A stretch of DNA of 64,000 nucleotides, taken from NCBI GenBank assembly GCA_026128865.1, contig JAHCJE010000002.1, positions 1 to 64,000 on the forward strand, read 5' to 3'. Made by a program: the position numbers and the translations under genes. Below, piece after piece: positions 42,516 through 50,808 of this stretch (its first letter is position 1; each line of letters opens with the position of its first letter). A model generated the notes under the pieces. It saw nothing but the letters and a program-made list of their open reading frames with translations. It ran no database searches and was not told the DNA's origin. The DNA is from Phycisphaeraceae bacterium (GTDB lineage: Bacteria > Planctomycetota > Phycisphaerae > Phycisphaerales > UBA1924).

Positions 42516-43403
42516 TCAGGCTTCGAGCGAGAGGATGGGCGACGCGCACGCTTCCGGTAGCGCGGCCCGGATCGAGTCGAGTACTTCGTTCGTGAGTTTC
42601 AGGTCGGCCATCGCCCGGGGGTCGGTTTCGAGCGAGGTGAGGTCCAGCCGGAAGCCGCCGTCGAGTTCGCCCGCGAGACGATCGGCGACATAGACGATGA
42701 GTGGGAGAGTGCGCTGTTCGAAGGGCAGGTCGAAGGGGTTGTGGTGATGCCCCGCCACCCTCGCGAACGACGCGGGGAACTTCCACTTCTCGCAGAGCGC
42801 GGCCCCGAAGTTCTGGTGGTTCGCGCCGAAGACACGCTCTTCGATGTCGAGCATGTCGGCCTGCGGCGTGCCGTTCTGTCCTCGCGGGACACTCTCGACG
42901 ACCTCGATGAGGCGAGCGCGGTCGGCCTGCATCTCGACGATGATGCCGATGTCGTGCATCAGGCCTGCGAGGAATGCCTCGTCGGCGAGTCCGAGCTTGA
43001 GGGCGTCAGCGAGCAGTTTGCTGGCGACGGCGGTTGCGTTCGAGTGATCCCAGAGGGCGCGAGCGGAGAAGTTGTTCGTGAGTTCGCCGCCCCTGAAGAG
43101 TTTGGCGAGGCTCGCGGCGATGGCGATGTTCTTCACGGCGTTGAGGCCGAGCAGCACGATCGCGCGGTTGATGGAGGCGATCTGCCCCGGGAGGCCGTAG
43201 AACGATGAGTTCACGACCTTGAGGATGCGGCTGCAGAGGGCTGGGTCCGTCGAGATGACGCGGTTGAGATCCTGCGCGGTCGAGTTCTGGTTCTCGACGA
43301 GTTGCACGATTTTGAGGGTGACTTCCGGGAGTGTGGCGATGTGGCTGACTTCACGGATCGCCGACGCCACGGCTTCTTCCCGGCTCTGGGTAGCAACGCT
43401 CAT
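42516..43403 (-). CDS. HDOD-domain signalling protein
   Basis: 295 residues. ATG 43403 has AAGGAGG with correct spacing. The HDOD domain (LPEVTLKIVQLVENQNS, STDPALCSRILKVVNSSFYGL, LLGLNAVKNIAIA) fills most of the protein; the HD-like residues AFLAGLMHDIG and FARVAGHHHNPFD are retained. HDOD proteins act in regulation linked to motility, second messengers or stress, normally without known enzymatic activity. It is followed by its own terminator and so is probably a single-gene unit. Confidence 0.9.
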   Translation of the reverse strand: MSVATQSREEAVASAIREVSHIATLPEVTLKIVQLVENQNSTAQDLNRVISTDPALCSRILKVVNSSFYGLPGQIASINRAIVLLGLNAVKNIAIAASLAKLFRGGELTNNFSARALWDHSNATAVASKLLADALKLGLADEAFLAGLMHDIGIIVEMQADRARLIEVVESVPRGQNGTPQADMLDIEERVFGANHQNFGAALCEKWKFPASFARVAGHHHNPFDLPFEQRTLPLIVYVADRLAGELDGGFRLDLTSLETDPRAMADLKLTNEVLDSIRAALPEACASPILSLEA

Positions 43404-43548
43404 TCAACCGCCTCCTTCGTCTGCTCGCCCCGGCACGACTGGGCGGTTCATCGGCGGATGGTGAGTTGAACTTCGCGCGGGTGCACGGCTTGGGTGATAA
43501 CACCGGCGGAACCGCCGGCGCAGACCGAACGTCCGCGCCAGAGGGACC

Positions 43549-44754
43549 TCAGTAGGTGCAGCGTTTGCGCAGGAGGGTGGCCGTTCCCGGGTCCGTCGAG
43601 GCGAGCAGGGCCGCGGCGTGTTCGCCGGCGTGCCCGTCGCCGTAGGGGTGGCTCAGCGTTGTTCGGTCGATCCCTCGTGCCTTCTCGACCGCCCTGCGGA
43701 CGGCGTGCGCAGCCTCGGCGTCGCAGGAGATGACGTTCGGCGGGCGTTCGCGGCCTGCCTGTCGAGCGCCGATGTCGACGGCTGGCAGGCGCAGGGCCGC
43801 CGCTTCGATCAGTCCCGCGGAGCTGTTGCCGACGAGGACGCCGCCGGACTCGGCGAGGCGCTTGAGCAACCCGATGAAGCGTGGGCGCGGCAGGTGCGTG
43901 ACTCTGCGGAGTGCGCCGCGTGCGGCCGCGCCTTCGATCGCGTGCGTGATGCCGCGCCTGCCCGGATCATGGTTGGGGTCGAATGCGACGATGCGCATCC
44001 CGTCCAGTCCCGCCAGCACGCCGGACGCGGCGGCTTCTTCCTCCTCCGCGTGCCGGCCGATCGGGTGCATCAGGAAGACCGCCTCCGGCACGCCGCCGCA
44101 GAGCGACTCGATCTCTGCATCGCTCAGTGGTGCGATGTCGTCCAGCCCGTCGATCGCGGGCGAGCCGACGACGTGGACGAACTCGGGCCGCTCGCCCATG
44201 CGGCGTATGCGCTCCGCCGACTGCGCCGTCGCGGCGAGGTGCAGGTGGGCGAGTTTGGTTATGGCGTGGCGGATGGCCTCGTCGGCGACGCCCTCTGCGC
44301 GGTCCCCTCCGTGGATGTGGGCGACGGCGACTCCGCCGACGGAGGCCGCGCTCGCTGCGGCGAAGGCCTCGATGCGGTCGCCGAGGACGACAACCCAGTC
44401 CGGGCGCAGGCCCGCGAGTGAGCGTGCGAAGCGAGCGATGCCTCGTCCAAGAGCCTCTGCATCGTCGAGGCGTGTGGAGTCGCTTGCCTTCTGCATCGGG
44501 ACGGAGTCGGCGACCGGGAATGCGGCTTTCACCTCGTGGAAGGTATCGGCGGGCGGGATCAGGTGGGCTCCCGAGGCGATGACGAGGAGTTCCAACTCCG
44601 GGTGTCTGTGCACGGCGTCCATCACCGGGCGCAGTAGCCCAAACTCCGCCCGCGTTCCGGTGACGACCATGACGCGACGGCGTGACCCCGGCGGCGAGTC
44701 CTCGTACTCGCCCGGCCGCAACGAAGGCTCACCATCCCATCCGTCGCCGATCAT
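43549..44754 (-). CDS. neuC: UDP-N-acetylglucosamine 2-epimerase (hydrolysing), NeuC type
   Basis: 401 residues. Enzymes of this type give ManNAc-like sugars and UDP for nonulosonic acid synthesis. VMVVTGTRAEFGLLRPVMDAV starts the fold near residue 28; PDWVVVLGDRIEAFAAA, HIHGGDRAEG and GNSSAGLIEAAALRLPAVDIG are family motifs. The first 27 residues are extra and may not be translated. neuB ends ten bases upstream on the same strand. No cytidylyltransferase (neuA) is present in the window, so the pathway is incomplete here. Confidence 0.9.
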   Translation of the reverse strand: MIGDGWDGEPSLRPGEYEDSPPGSRRRVMVVTGTRAEFGLLRPVMDAVHRHPELELLVIASGAHLIPPADTFHEVKAAFPVADSVPMQKASDSTRLDDAEALGRGIARFARSLAGLRPDWVVVLGDRIEAFAAASAASVGGVAVAHIHGGDRAEGVADEAIRHAITKLAHLHLAATAQSAERIRRMGERPEFVHVVGSPAIDGLDDIAPLSDAEIESLCGGVPEAVFLMHPIGRHAEEEEAAASGVLAGLDGMRIVAFDPNHDPGRRGITHAIEGAAARGALRRVTHLPRPRFIGLLKRLAESGGVLVGNSSAGLIEAAALRLPAVDIGARQAGRERPPNVISCDAEAAHAVRRAVEKARGIDRTTLSHPYGDGHAGEHAAALLASTDPGTATLLRKRCTY

Positions 44755-44763
44755 GCGTGCACT

Positions 44764-45825
44764 CTACTCCGGGGCGAGGTCGTGCGCGAGGAGCGGCATG
44801 TCAGCGTCCACGCACCGCGCGAGGCGCCGACCGATCACCTGGTCCAGCCGCCACGGCTCCAGCCCGGTCCCGGGCCGCTTGATGGTCAGGTCGTCGGGGG
44901 TGAGCGTATGGCCGGCCGGCAGTGCGCGACGTGCGGTGATGGACTGGCGTGAGACCCTGCGCACGTCGGCCTCGCACGCCAGGACGCGCTTCTCGGCGGT
45001 GTTGATGCGCGGGTCGTCGGGTGCGAACGCCGCTGTCCCGTGCGACCGGGCTGCCTCGGCGTATCGCGCGAACCCGCCGGGGTCCAGCGACGCCGCGTGG
45101 TCCGGGCCGCGCGCGGCACGGTCGTAGGTGAGGTGCTTCTCGAGCAGGCAGGCTCCGAGCGACGCAGCCAGTGCGCCGGTGTCTTCGCCTGTCGTGTGGT
45201 CGCTGTAGCCGACGGGTCCGTCGAACAGGCGGCGCAGGGCGTGCATCGCGTCGATCGCGGCGTCGGCGTCGGCTGTCGGGTAGCAACTGACGCATTGGAG
45301 CAGCGCGAGGCGATCGCGCGCACCCCTGAGCCACTCGACGGCACGCTCCACTTCGAGGCTGTCGCAGGCGCCCGTGCTTACGATGAGCGGCCTGCCGGTG
45401 TCGGCCATGGCCTGCAGCAGCGGGCGGTTCACGGCGTCGGGGCTTGCGCTCTTGTAGGCATCCCAGGGGAGCCGTTCGGCCTCGGCGACGAGTTCGGCGC
45501 TGAAGACCGTGACGATCGCGTGCATGCCCAGAGCGTGGGCGCGATCGACGACTGCCGCCATGCCGTCCATGTCGAGTTCAAGGCGGCGCAACATCGACAG
45601 CGGGTCGGAATCGCCGGCTGCGTGCTGGTATGCGGCGAGTTTCGCTGCTCGGCCCATGAGCAGGTCGGTGCGGAAGAGCTGGAGTTTGATGGCATCCGCG
45701 CCGGCGCAGGCGGCGGCCTCGGTGAGCATGAGCGCCCTGTCGATGCTGCCGTCGTGGTTCACGCCGATTTCCGCGATGAGGTATGGCGGCAACCCCGGTC
45801 CGATTGTGCGTGATGCGATGTTCAT
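44764..45825 (-). CDS. neuB: N-acetylneuraminate / nonulosonate synthase
   Basis: 353 residues from ATG 45825. NeuB condenses PEP with ManNAc or a related sugar. The TIM barrel begins PYLIAEIGVNHDGSIDRAL; DAIKLQLF, VSTGACDSLEVERAV, VGYSDHTTGEDTGALAASLGA and EKHLTYDR are the usual motifs. A C-terminal SAF (antifreeze-like) domain covers about 290-353. Neu5Ac, legionaminate and related products cannot be separated by sequence alone. Its start is eight bases after the feoB stop, so it may be co-transcribed with feoAB. Confidence 0.92.
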   Translation of the reverse strand: MNIASRTIGPGLPPYLIAEIGVNHDGSIDRALMLTEAAACAGADAIKLQLFRTDLLMGRAAKLAAYQHAAGDSDPLSMLRRLELDMDGMAAVVDRAHALGMHAIVTVFSAELVAEAERLPWDAYKSASPDAVNRPLLQAMADTGRPLIVSTGACDSLEVERAVEWLRGARDRLALLQCVSCYPTADADAAIDAMHALRRLFDGPVGYSDHTTGEDTGALAASLGACLLEKHLTYDRAARGPDHAASLDPGGFARYAEAARSHGTAAFAPDDPRINTAEKRVLACEADVRRVSRQSITARRALPAGHTLTPDDLTIKRPGTGLEPWRLDQVIGRRLARCVDADMPLLAHDLAPE

Positions 45826-45833
45826 GGAATCGC

Positions 45834-47822
45834 TCAGGCGAAGCCGGCTGCGCGGAGGGACTGGTAGACGATGAGCGCGCAGGCGTATGCGAGGCCCCAC
45901 ATCCAGCCGAGTTGGACCAGCGCCCATTTCCAGTGGCCGGACTCCTTGGCGGTGACGGCGAGGGTCGGCAGGCACTGCATGGCGAGCACGTAGTAGACGA
46001 GTAGCGACCAGGACGTGGCGCGCGTGAAGATGGGGGTGCGGCCGTCGTCACGCGTGGCGGTGGCGATGGCCTCGAAGACGCCGGACTCCTCGACGTCGTC
46101 GCGTCCCGCGATCTGGATGGCCATCGTTGCGACGAAGACCTCGCGGGCGGCGAAGCTGGCCAGCACGCCGATGGTGAGTTGGCGGTCGTAGCCGAGGTGT
46201 CGGAACACCGGCTCGGCGGCCTCTCCCATGCGTCCGAGGAAGGAGCGGCGTGTGGCGTGGCGGGCCTCGACCGCGCCGGCCTCTCGGAGCAGGGTCTCGG
46301 CGTCCGCGCCGGCGGTCTCGGCGCGCTCCCGCAGTTCGAGGGCCTGCGCGGGCGGCTCCGTGCCGGGGTAGGCGCCGAGCCACCAGAGCACAATGGAGAT
46401 GGCGAGGATGATGGTGCCTGCCTTCTTGAGAAAAACGAGCGCTCGGTCCCATGCGGTGAGGAGGGCGGTGCGCAGGCTCGGGAGGCGGTACGAGGGGAGT
46501 TCGAGCGCCATCGGTCGGCTGTGGCCGCGGAGGATGGTGCGTCGCGCGACGAGTGCGCTGAGCAGGCCAGCCGCGATTCCAAACGCGTAGCAGCCCGTGA
46601 AGGCGAGCGCCTGCAAGATCGGGCTGTCGCGGAAGAGCAGGACGGTGAGGAGGACGTAGACAGGGATGCGCGCGCTGCAGCTCATGAAGGGTGCGACGAG
46701 GATGGCGGCGAGGCGGTCGCGGCGGTCGGGGACGGCGCGGGCGGCGATGATCCCGGGCAGTGCGCAGGCGTGGCTGGAGAGGAGGGGCACGAAGGCGTGG
46801 CCGTTGAGGCCGAACGGGCGGAGCACGCGGTCCATAACGAACGCTGCGCGGGCGAGGTAGCCGGTGTCCTCCAGCAGCGAGATCAGGAAGAAGAGGAGGC
46901 AGATCTGGGGGAGAAAGACGACGGTCGCGCCGATACCGGCGACGACGCCATCGGCGAGGAGATCGTGTATCGCGCCGGGGGGAATGAGGGCGCCGACGAG
47001 TGAGCCGAGTTGCTCGAAGATGCTCTCGATCCAGCCCATCGGGTATGCAGCGAGGGAGAAGATGGCGAAGAAGAGTCCCGCCATGACGGCGACAAACGCG
47101 CCCAGGCCGAGCAGTGGGTGGGTGAAGGCGCGGTCGAGGCGATCGGTGAGGGTGTCGGGCTTGGGCTGTCCGTAGCCGGCGGCCATTCGTGCGTAGAGGT
47201 CGTCTGCCCAGAGGGCGAGGCCGTCCTCGTTCGGGGGGGGGGATTCGGTTGGGATGCGGGCGCGGGTGAGTGCGGTGAGGAGTGCGTCCAGCCCCTCGCC
47301 GGTGCGTGCGCTGCACGGGACGGCCTCGACGCCGAGACGGTTCATCAGCACGCCCTCGTCGGCGTGTATGCCCTTTCGGCGCGAGGCGTCCACCATGTTG
47401 ATCGCGATGACCGTCGGCAGGCAGCGGCGGATCGCCTCGCCCACGAGCATCAGGTTGCGGGGCATGTTGGTCGCGTCGGTGACGACGAGGACGACTTCCG
47501 GTGCTTCGACCGACTCCCCGCGGGGCGCGAGTTGGCCGGCGAGGACGTCGCGGCAGATGGCGGCCTCGGACTGGTCGAGTTCAAGAGAGTAGATGCCGGG
47601 GAGGTCGATGAGTTCGCTGCCCTCGGGCAGGCCGCGTGGGAAGCCGATTCGTGCTTCCTGGGTGGTGCCGGGGAAGTTGCTCGTCTTGTGGCGTACGCCG
47701 CAGAGCCGGTTGAAGAGCGTGGTCTTGCCGGTGTTGGGGTTGCCGAGAATGGCGACTCGGACGGGGCGTGCCGCTCGGGCAGCCTCGGAGTGGGGGGCGA
47801 CCGGTTCGGGGGCGTCGGACAC
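45834..47822 (-). CDS. feoB: Ferrous iron transport protein B
   Basis: 662 residues from GTG 47822, which has GGGGAG about seven bases upstream. An N-terminal G domain (GNPNTGKTTLFNRL G1, G3 DLPG in IDLPGIYSL, NMVD G4) is followed by a membrane part with two Gate motifs (LPLLSSHACALPGI and APFMSCSARIPVY). FeoB takes up Fe(II) across the inner membrane. A G10 run (Pro-Pro-Pro on the coding strand, 47233-47242) is in frame. The longer open frame to 47966 overlaps feoA and is not used. It lies after feoA by 23 bases. Confidence 0.95.
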   Translation of the reverse strand: MSDAPEPVAPHSEAARAARPVRVAILGNPNTGKTTLFNRLCGVRHKTSNFPGTTQEARIGFPRGLPEGSELIDLPGIYSLELDQSEAAICRDVLAGQLAPRGESVEAPEVVLVVTDATNMPRNLMLVGEAIRRCLPTVIAINMVDASRRKGIHADEGVLMNRLGVEAVPCSARTGEGLDALLTALTRARIPTESPPPNEDGLALWADDLYARMAAGYGQPKPDTLTDRLDRAFTHPLLGLGAFVAVMAGLFFAIFSLAAYPMGWIESIFEQLGSLVGALIPPGAIHDLLADGVVAGIGATVVFLPQICLLFFLISLLEDTGYLARAAFVMDRVLRPFGLNGHAFVPLLSSHACALPGIIAARAVPDRRDRLAAILVAPFMSCSARIPVYVLLTVLLFRDSPILQALAFTGCYAFGIAAGLLSALVARRTILRGHSRPMALELPSYRLPSLRTALLTAWDRALVFLKKAGTIILAISIVLWWLGAYPGTEPPAQALELRERAETAGADAETLLREAGAVEARHATRRSFLGRMGEAAEPVFRHLGYDRQLTIGVLASFAAREVFVATMAIQIAGRDDVEESGVFEAIATATRDDGRTPIFTRATSWSLLVYYVLAMQCLPTLAVTAKESGHWKWALVQLGWMWGLAYACALIVYQSLRAAGFA

Positions 47823-47845
47823 GGCGAGGCTCCCCAGTCGCCGGC

Positions 47846-48112
47846 TCAGGCGGGCATCGGTTCGACGATGATGTGGATGGCGAGGTGGCGCGACAGGGCG
47901 ACCCGGCAGCACGGCCCGCCGCACCCGCACCCGACCTCGACGATGCACGGCCCGCCCTGGCGGCATAGGCGGACGCGGCTGCGGGGGCGGATGCCGAGAG
48001 CACGCAGGTAGGCTGCGTCGCCGGGGGAGAGGGCGTCGGTTTCGCGGACGAGTCCGCTCTGGCCCGGCAGGAGGCTGGCGAGGGTCACGCTGGCTGTCGA
48101 TTCAGGCTGCAC
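47846..48112 (-). CDS. feoA: Ferrous iron transport protein A
   Basis: 88 residues from GTG 48112 with GGGAGG eight bases before. SH3-like FeoA fold (LASLLPGQSGLVRE, LRALGIRPRSRVRL, VALSRHLAIHIIVEP). It has an unusual Cys cluster in EVGCGCGGPCCRVAL, four Cys in eight residues, which simple FeoA proteins lack; that might bind iron or sense redox state. A TATCAT box lies on the minus strand about 42 bases upstream (48154-48159). No Fur box is obvious. Confidence 0.88.
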   Translation of the reverse strand: MQPESTASVTLASLLPGQSGLVRETDALSPGDAAYLRALGIRPRSRVRLCRQGGPCIVEVGCGCGGPCCRVALSRHLAIHIIVEPMPA

Positions 48113-48259
48113 GGCAGGGGCCTCCCGCTGGCCGCCGAAGTGGCGGTCGGTTGATGATACCCCAGCGACTGAGACTCGGTCGCAGGGACAAATCGCACCA
48201 CAGTATACGGATTCAATGCGGGAGGAAGCAAGGGCAGGCTGGGGACTCCGAGCGCCTGT

Positions 48260-49459
48260 TCAGTCGAAATCCCGTCCTTCGAACCCTCTGACGGTGGCGA
48301 GGATGGGCCACGGGGCCGAACCGTATGGGCGAGAGACGGTATTGGTGAGCATTTCCGGCTCGAAGCGCCTGGCCGAGGAGGAGCCATCAGCAAGTCCGAC
48401 GAGCATGACGTGCAGTGGAGCGGCGTGCCGTTGGGTGTGAGCGTACCTGCCCGCGCTGGTGTCGAGGAGGAGTCCCTTGGCGGAGGGATACGTGATCCGG
48501 TCGAGTGGCGTAGGCCTGTAGAGCCGGAGGTTGTCGGGTGGGAACTCGCCGACCCAATAATCCGGAAGCGCGAACGCCCCTTGGGCGAGCCAGATGCGTG
48601 AGAAGATGAACTCGGGCGGGAGAGAGTGGGCGTCGTTGGCGAAAACTCGCCAGTCCGGGGCGTAGTCAGGGTAGAGGAGGTTGACGAAATAGTGGCGTTG
48701 AGCGAAGTACTCGGCGTCCTTCGGGGTGTGGCCGTTGACCCGAATGGGCACCCACGGTTGCTCTGGTGTAGCGAGGAAGGGGGCAACGCCACGGTTGTCA
48801 TTGCTATAGGACGAGAGCGAGATAAATGTCTGCTGCATCATGGCGAGCGAGACCGCTTCGCGACCTCGTTCACGCGCGGCAGCGAGCGCGGGCAGGGAGA
48901 TCGCAAGCGCAACGGTCAGGATCGCGATGACGACAAGCAGTTCGACGATCGTGAAACCGGGCCGGGAGAGCGAGTTCGCGACGGGCGGGATCGCCCCACG
49001 GACTCGGACGGGCCGGTTCGGCATGAGGAGCAGGAAGCACACCCCGAGGAGGCCGGCGTTTCGGACGAGACCTGCAACAGCCTGCCGGGTTCCTGCTCCA
49101 TCGACGATCCACGTTGGCATGCAGCCGCAAGATGGGGAGTCTGGCTTCACGGCGAGGATAACGAGAACCACGCTGAACGGAAGCAGGAGAGCCGCCGCTG
49201 CGATAGAGCCGGAACGCCGGGTTTTTGTGGTGAGAAGCATCGCGGCGACGAAGAGTTCCAGCCCCGCGATCGTGCTTGCCGCGACGAGTGCTGCGGGAGA
49301 GCCTGCGCCGGGCACGAGGCCGACAAAGGCGAGGGTCTCGCGGATCGGGGCGGAGTCCACGATCTTGGCGAGACAGGCGAGGACGAACACCATCGCAACA
49401 ACCATGGCCAGCACGGTCTTTGTGGAGTCGGTAGCGTGAGGTCGCTGGGACTGATGCAT
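48260..49459 (-). CDS. MauE-like membrane domain fused to an internal prepilin-like domain
   Basis: 399 residues. Residues 1-147 form four membrane helices like MauE/DoxX-type redox proteins, with Cys111-Gly-Cys113 in PSCGCMP. After a short linker comes a prepilin signal inside the chain: RPGFTIVELLVVIAILTVAL, with Gly168/Phe169 as the cleavage point and Glu173 at position +5. Then follows a typical N-terminal pilin helix and a globular DUF1559-like domain. In ordinary prepilins the leader before Gly is 5-30 residues; here it is a whole membrane domain. Both parts are in one uninterrupted frame without a frameshift. It is third in a minus-strand set with the secreted genes upstream (gap 11 bases). 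Confidence 0.85.
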   Translation of the reverse strand: MHQSQRPHATDSTKTVLAMVVAMVFVLACLAKIVDSAPIRETLAFVGLVPGAGSPAALVAASTIAGLELFVAAMLLTTKTRRSGSIAAAALLLPFSVVLVILAVKPDSPSCGCMPTWIVDGAGTRQAVAGLVRNAGLLGVCFLLLMPNRPVRVRGAIPPVANSLSRPGFTIVELLVVIAILTVALAISLPALAAARERGREAVSLAMMQQTFISLSSYSNDNRGVAPFLATPEQPWVPIRVNGHTPKDAEYFAQRHYFVNLLYPDYAPDWRVFANDAHSLPPEFIFSRIWLAQGAFALPDYWVGEFPPDNLRLYRPTPLDRITYPSAKGLLLDTSAGRYAHTQRHAAPLHVMLVGLADGSSSARRFEPEMLTNTVSRPYGSAPWPILATVRGFEGRDFD

Positions 49460-49470
49460 CGGCACCGTTC

Positions 49471-50319
49471 TCAGTACTCGAGCCGCGCAGGAATATCGGT
49501 GGATACCGACTGAAGGAGCCAGTTGCCGGTGGCGTCGTCCCAGACAAAGGCAAGGCATACCGCCCCCCGGCTGCCGTCAGCGTTGCGGGCCATAAAGACA
49601 ACGTGAGCGACAAGCGCGCTACCGTTCGCCTTGAGCTGTTCCTGCCACGCCCGCGGGTGGCGCCACCAAGAGTGCGACGTATGAACTGCTCCGGAGTGGA
49701 CGAGGGCCTGGAAGGGCGGGTGTGGCGCCTGCGGCCAGCTGGGATCCGCAAGCGTGATGCGTCGTGCGGCGATCGAATAGCCCTCTGGGGCGTTCGCGGC
49801 ATGGGTGAGATCGACGCGTGGACGCTTGGATCGAGAAGCGGCTCGCCAGATATCGCGCCACGCGTCTTCGAAGGTCACGTCGTCTGGCATCGGGAGGCCG
49901 ACGTCAGCACGGTAGATGTCGTCAATGTGCCAGAAGGAACGCAGTTCGGCGAGACCGGCGGGCACGAAGCCGCGAGATCGCATCCACGACGCGTACTCAT
50001 CGGCGTCCGACGCGTCGAAACGAACACGGAGAAACTCGGCCGCCTCGGCAGCGAGCAGCCTGCGCTGGGCTCGAGTGACAGCGTCCTCGCCGTGCACCGA
50101 CGATGCGGCGAGGTGTCCATGCACTTCGTTTCCGGCGATCGGGGCGGTTATCTGGACGGAGGCCGCGTCAGAACGAATCGAGGCCGTGTACTCGGCTTGC
50201 AGGTCGTCCTCGACGCGAACGGCCTGGTGCCCACGCACGAAGGTCAACCAAGCACTTCCTCCCGCAGCCAGCAGCGAAACAGCCACGAGCAAGAAATTTC
50301 GTGTCATCAGCATCATCAA
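49471..50319 (-). CDS. Secreted or anchored protein of unknown function
   Basis: 282 residues. An N-terminal hydrophobic helix (about 6-28) may be a signal peptide or anchor. The rest is soluble with many Trp, His and Asp (ELRSFWHIDDIY, SHSWWRHPRAWQEQL, CLAFVWDDATGNWLL). I recognise no family. It sits between the Cys-rich peptide gene and the MauE-prepilin fusion and is 11 bases from the latter, so the three are likely functionally linked. The start could also be ATG 50307. Confidence 0.7.
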   Translation of the reverse strand: MMMLMTRNFLLVAVSLLAAGGSAWLTFVRGHQAVRVEDDLQAEYTASIRSDAASVQITAPIAGNEVHGHLAASSVHGEDAVTRAQRRLLAAEAAEFLRVRFDASDADEYASWMRSRGFVPAGLAELRSFWHIDDIYRADVGLPMPDDVTFEDAWRDIWRAASRSKRPRVDLTHAANAPEGYSIAARRITLADPSWPQAPHPPFQALVHSGAVHTSHSWWRHPRAWQEQLKANGSALVAHVVFMARNADGSRGAVCLAFVWDDATGNWLLQSVSTDIPARLEY

Positions 50320-50361
50320 GCGCTTTCGGTCGAAACGCGTCCGTGCTTTGGCTGGCCAGGT

Positions 50362-50621
50362 TCAATAACCTATCTGGCAGTTGGACAGCCCGTTGCAGTC
50401 CGCGTTCATACAGGCGCACGTGTAGGTTCCCGTTGCACTGTTGAAGCAACAGCAGGCAACGGAGGGGTTGGTGCAACTCAGGGTGAGCGTGCCGCATCCC
50501 CCCCACAGTGCCACAAACGCGTGTACGGCTCCGGACTGCCCTGGCCGAGAGCGAATCCCGCGGCGATCAGCATGAGGCTCGTTCCGACAGCCAAGCGATT
50601 CAACATGGTTTGAATCAGCAT
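50362..50621 (-). CDS. Small secreted Cys-rich peptide, off by one base at a G7 run
   Basis: ATG 50621 has GAGGTG seven bases upstream and is followed by a signal peptide (NRLAVGTSLMLIAAGFALGQ). The frame then reads to LWHCGG and, with the seven-G run (50498-50504) as given, ends early at about 50478. With eight G it goes on as GGCGTLTLSC, then PSVACCCFN, TYTCACMNADC and SNCQIGY, stopping at TGA 50362-50364; the whole would be 86 residues with ten Cys in the mature part. That downstream frame has no start of its own with protein-like sequence. Function is unknown; a disulfide-knotted peptide is likely. It opens the cassette that contains the MauE-prepilin fusion. Confidence 0.6.
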
Positions 50622-50808
50622 GTGTGGCACCTCGAATCGGGGAACGAGACCAAGTCTGGAAGCCTGCAGGTTATCTGCTAGGTAGACGCGACGCAAGCGA
50701 GGCGTGAACAGATTGCGGATAAGTGGAGCAGTTCGGCAATCGGGCCGCGCGCAACTTGCTAACAGACCGCGAACGGGCGGTCGAGAGAATGGGCGGGCTG
50801 ATTCGGGT

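Noticed and set aside
44761-44766. TAGAGT six bases before the neuC ATG as a leaderless promoter
   Set aside because: It overlaps the neuB stop codon (TAG) in a tight gene pair, so chance is likely.
50622-50808. A gene between rho and the Cys-rich peptide
   Set aside because: The open frame in this gap is only an upstream extension of the peptide frame, with Arg/Pro-rich sequence and a much better start at 50621.
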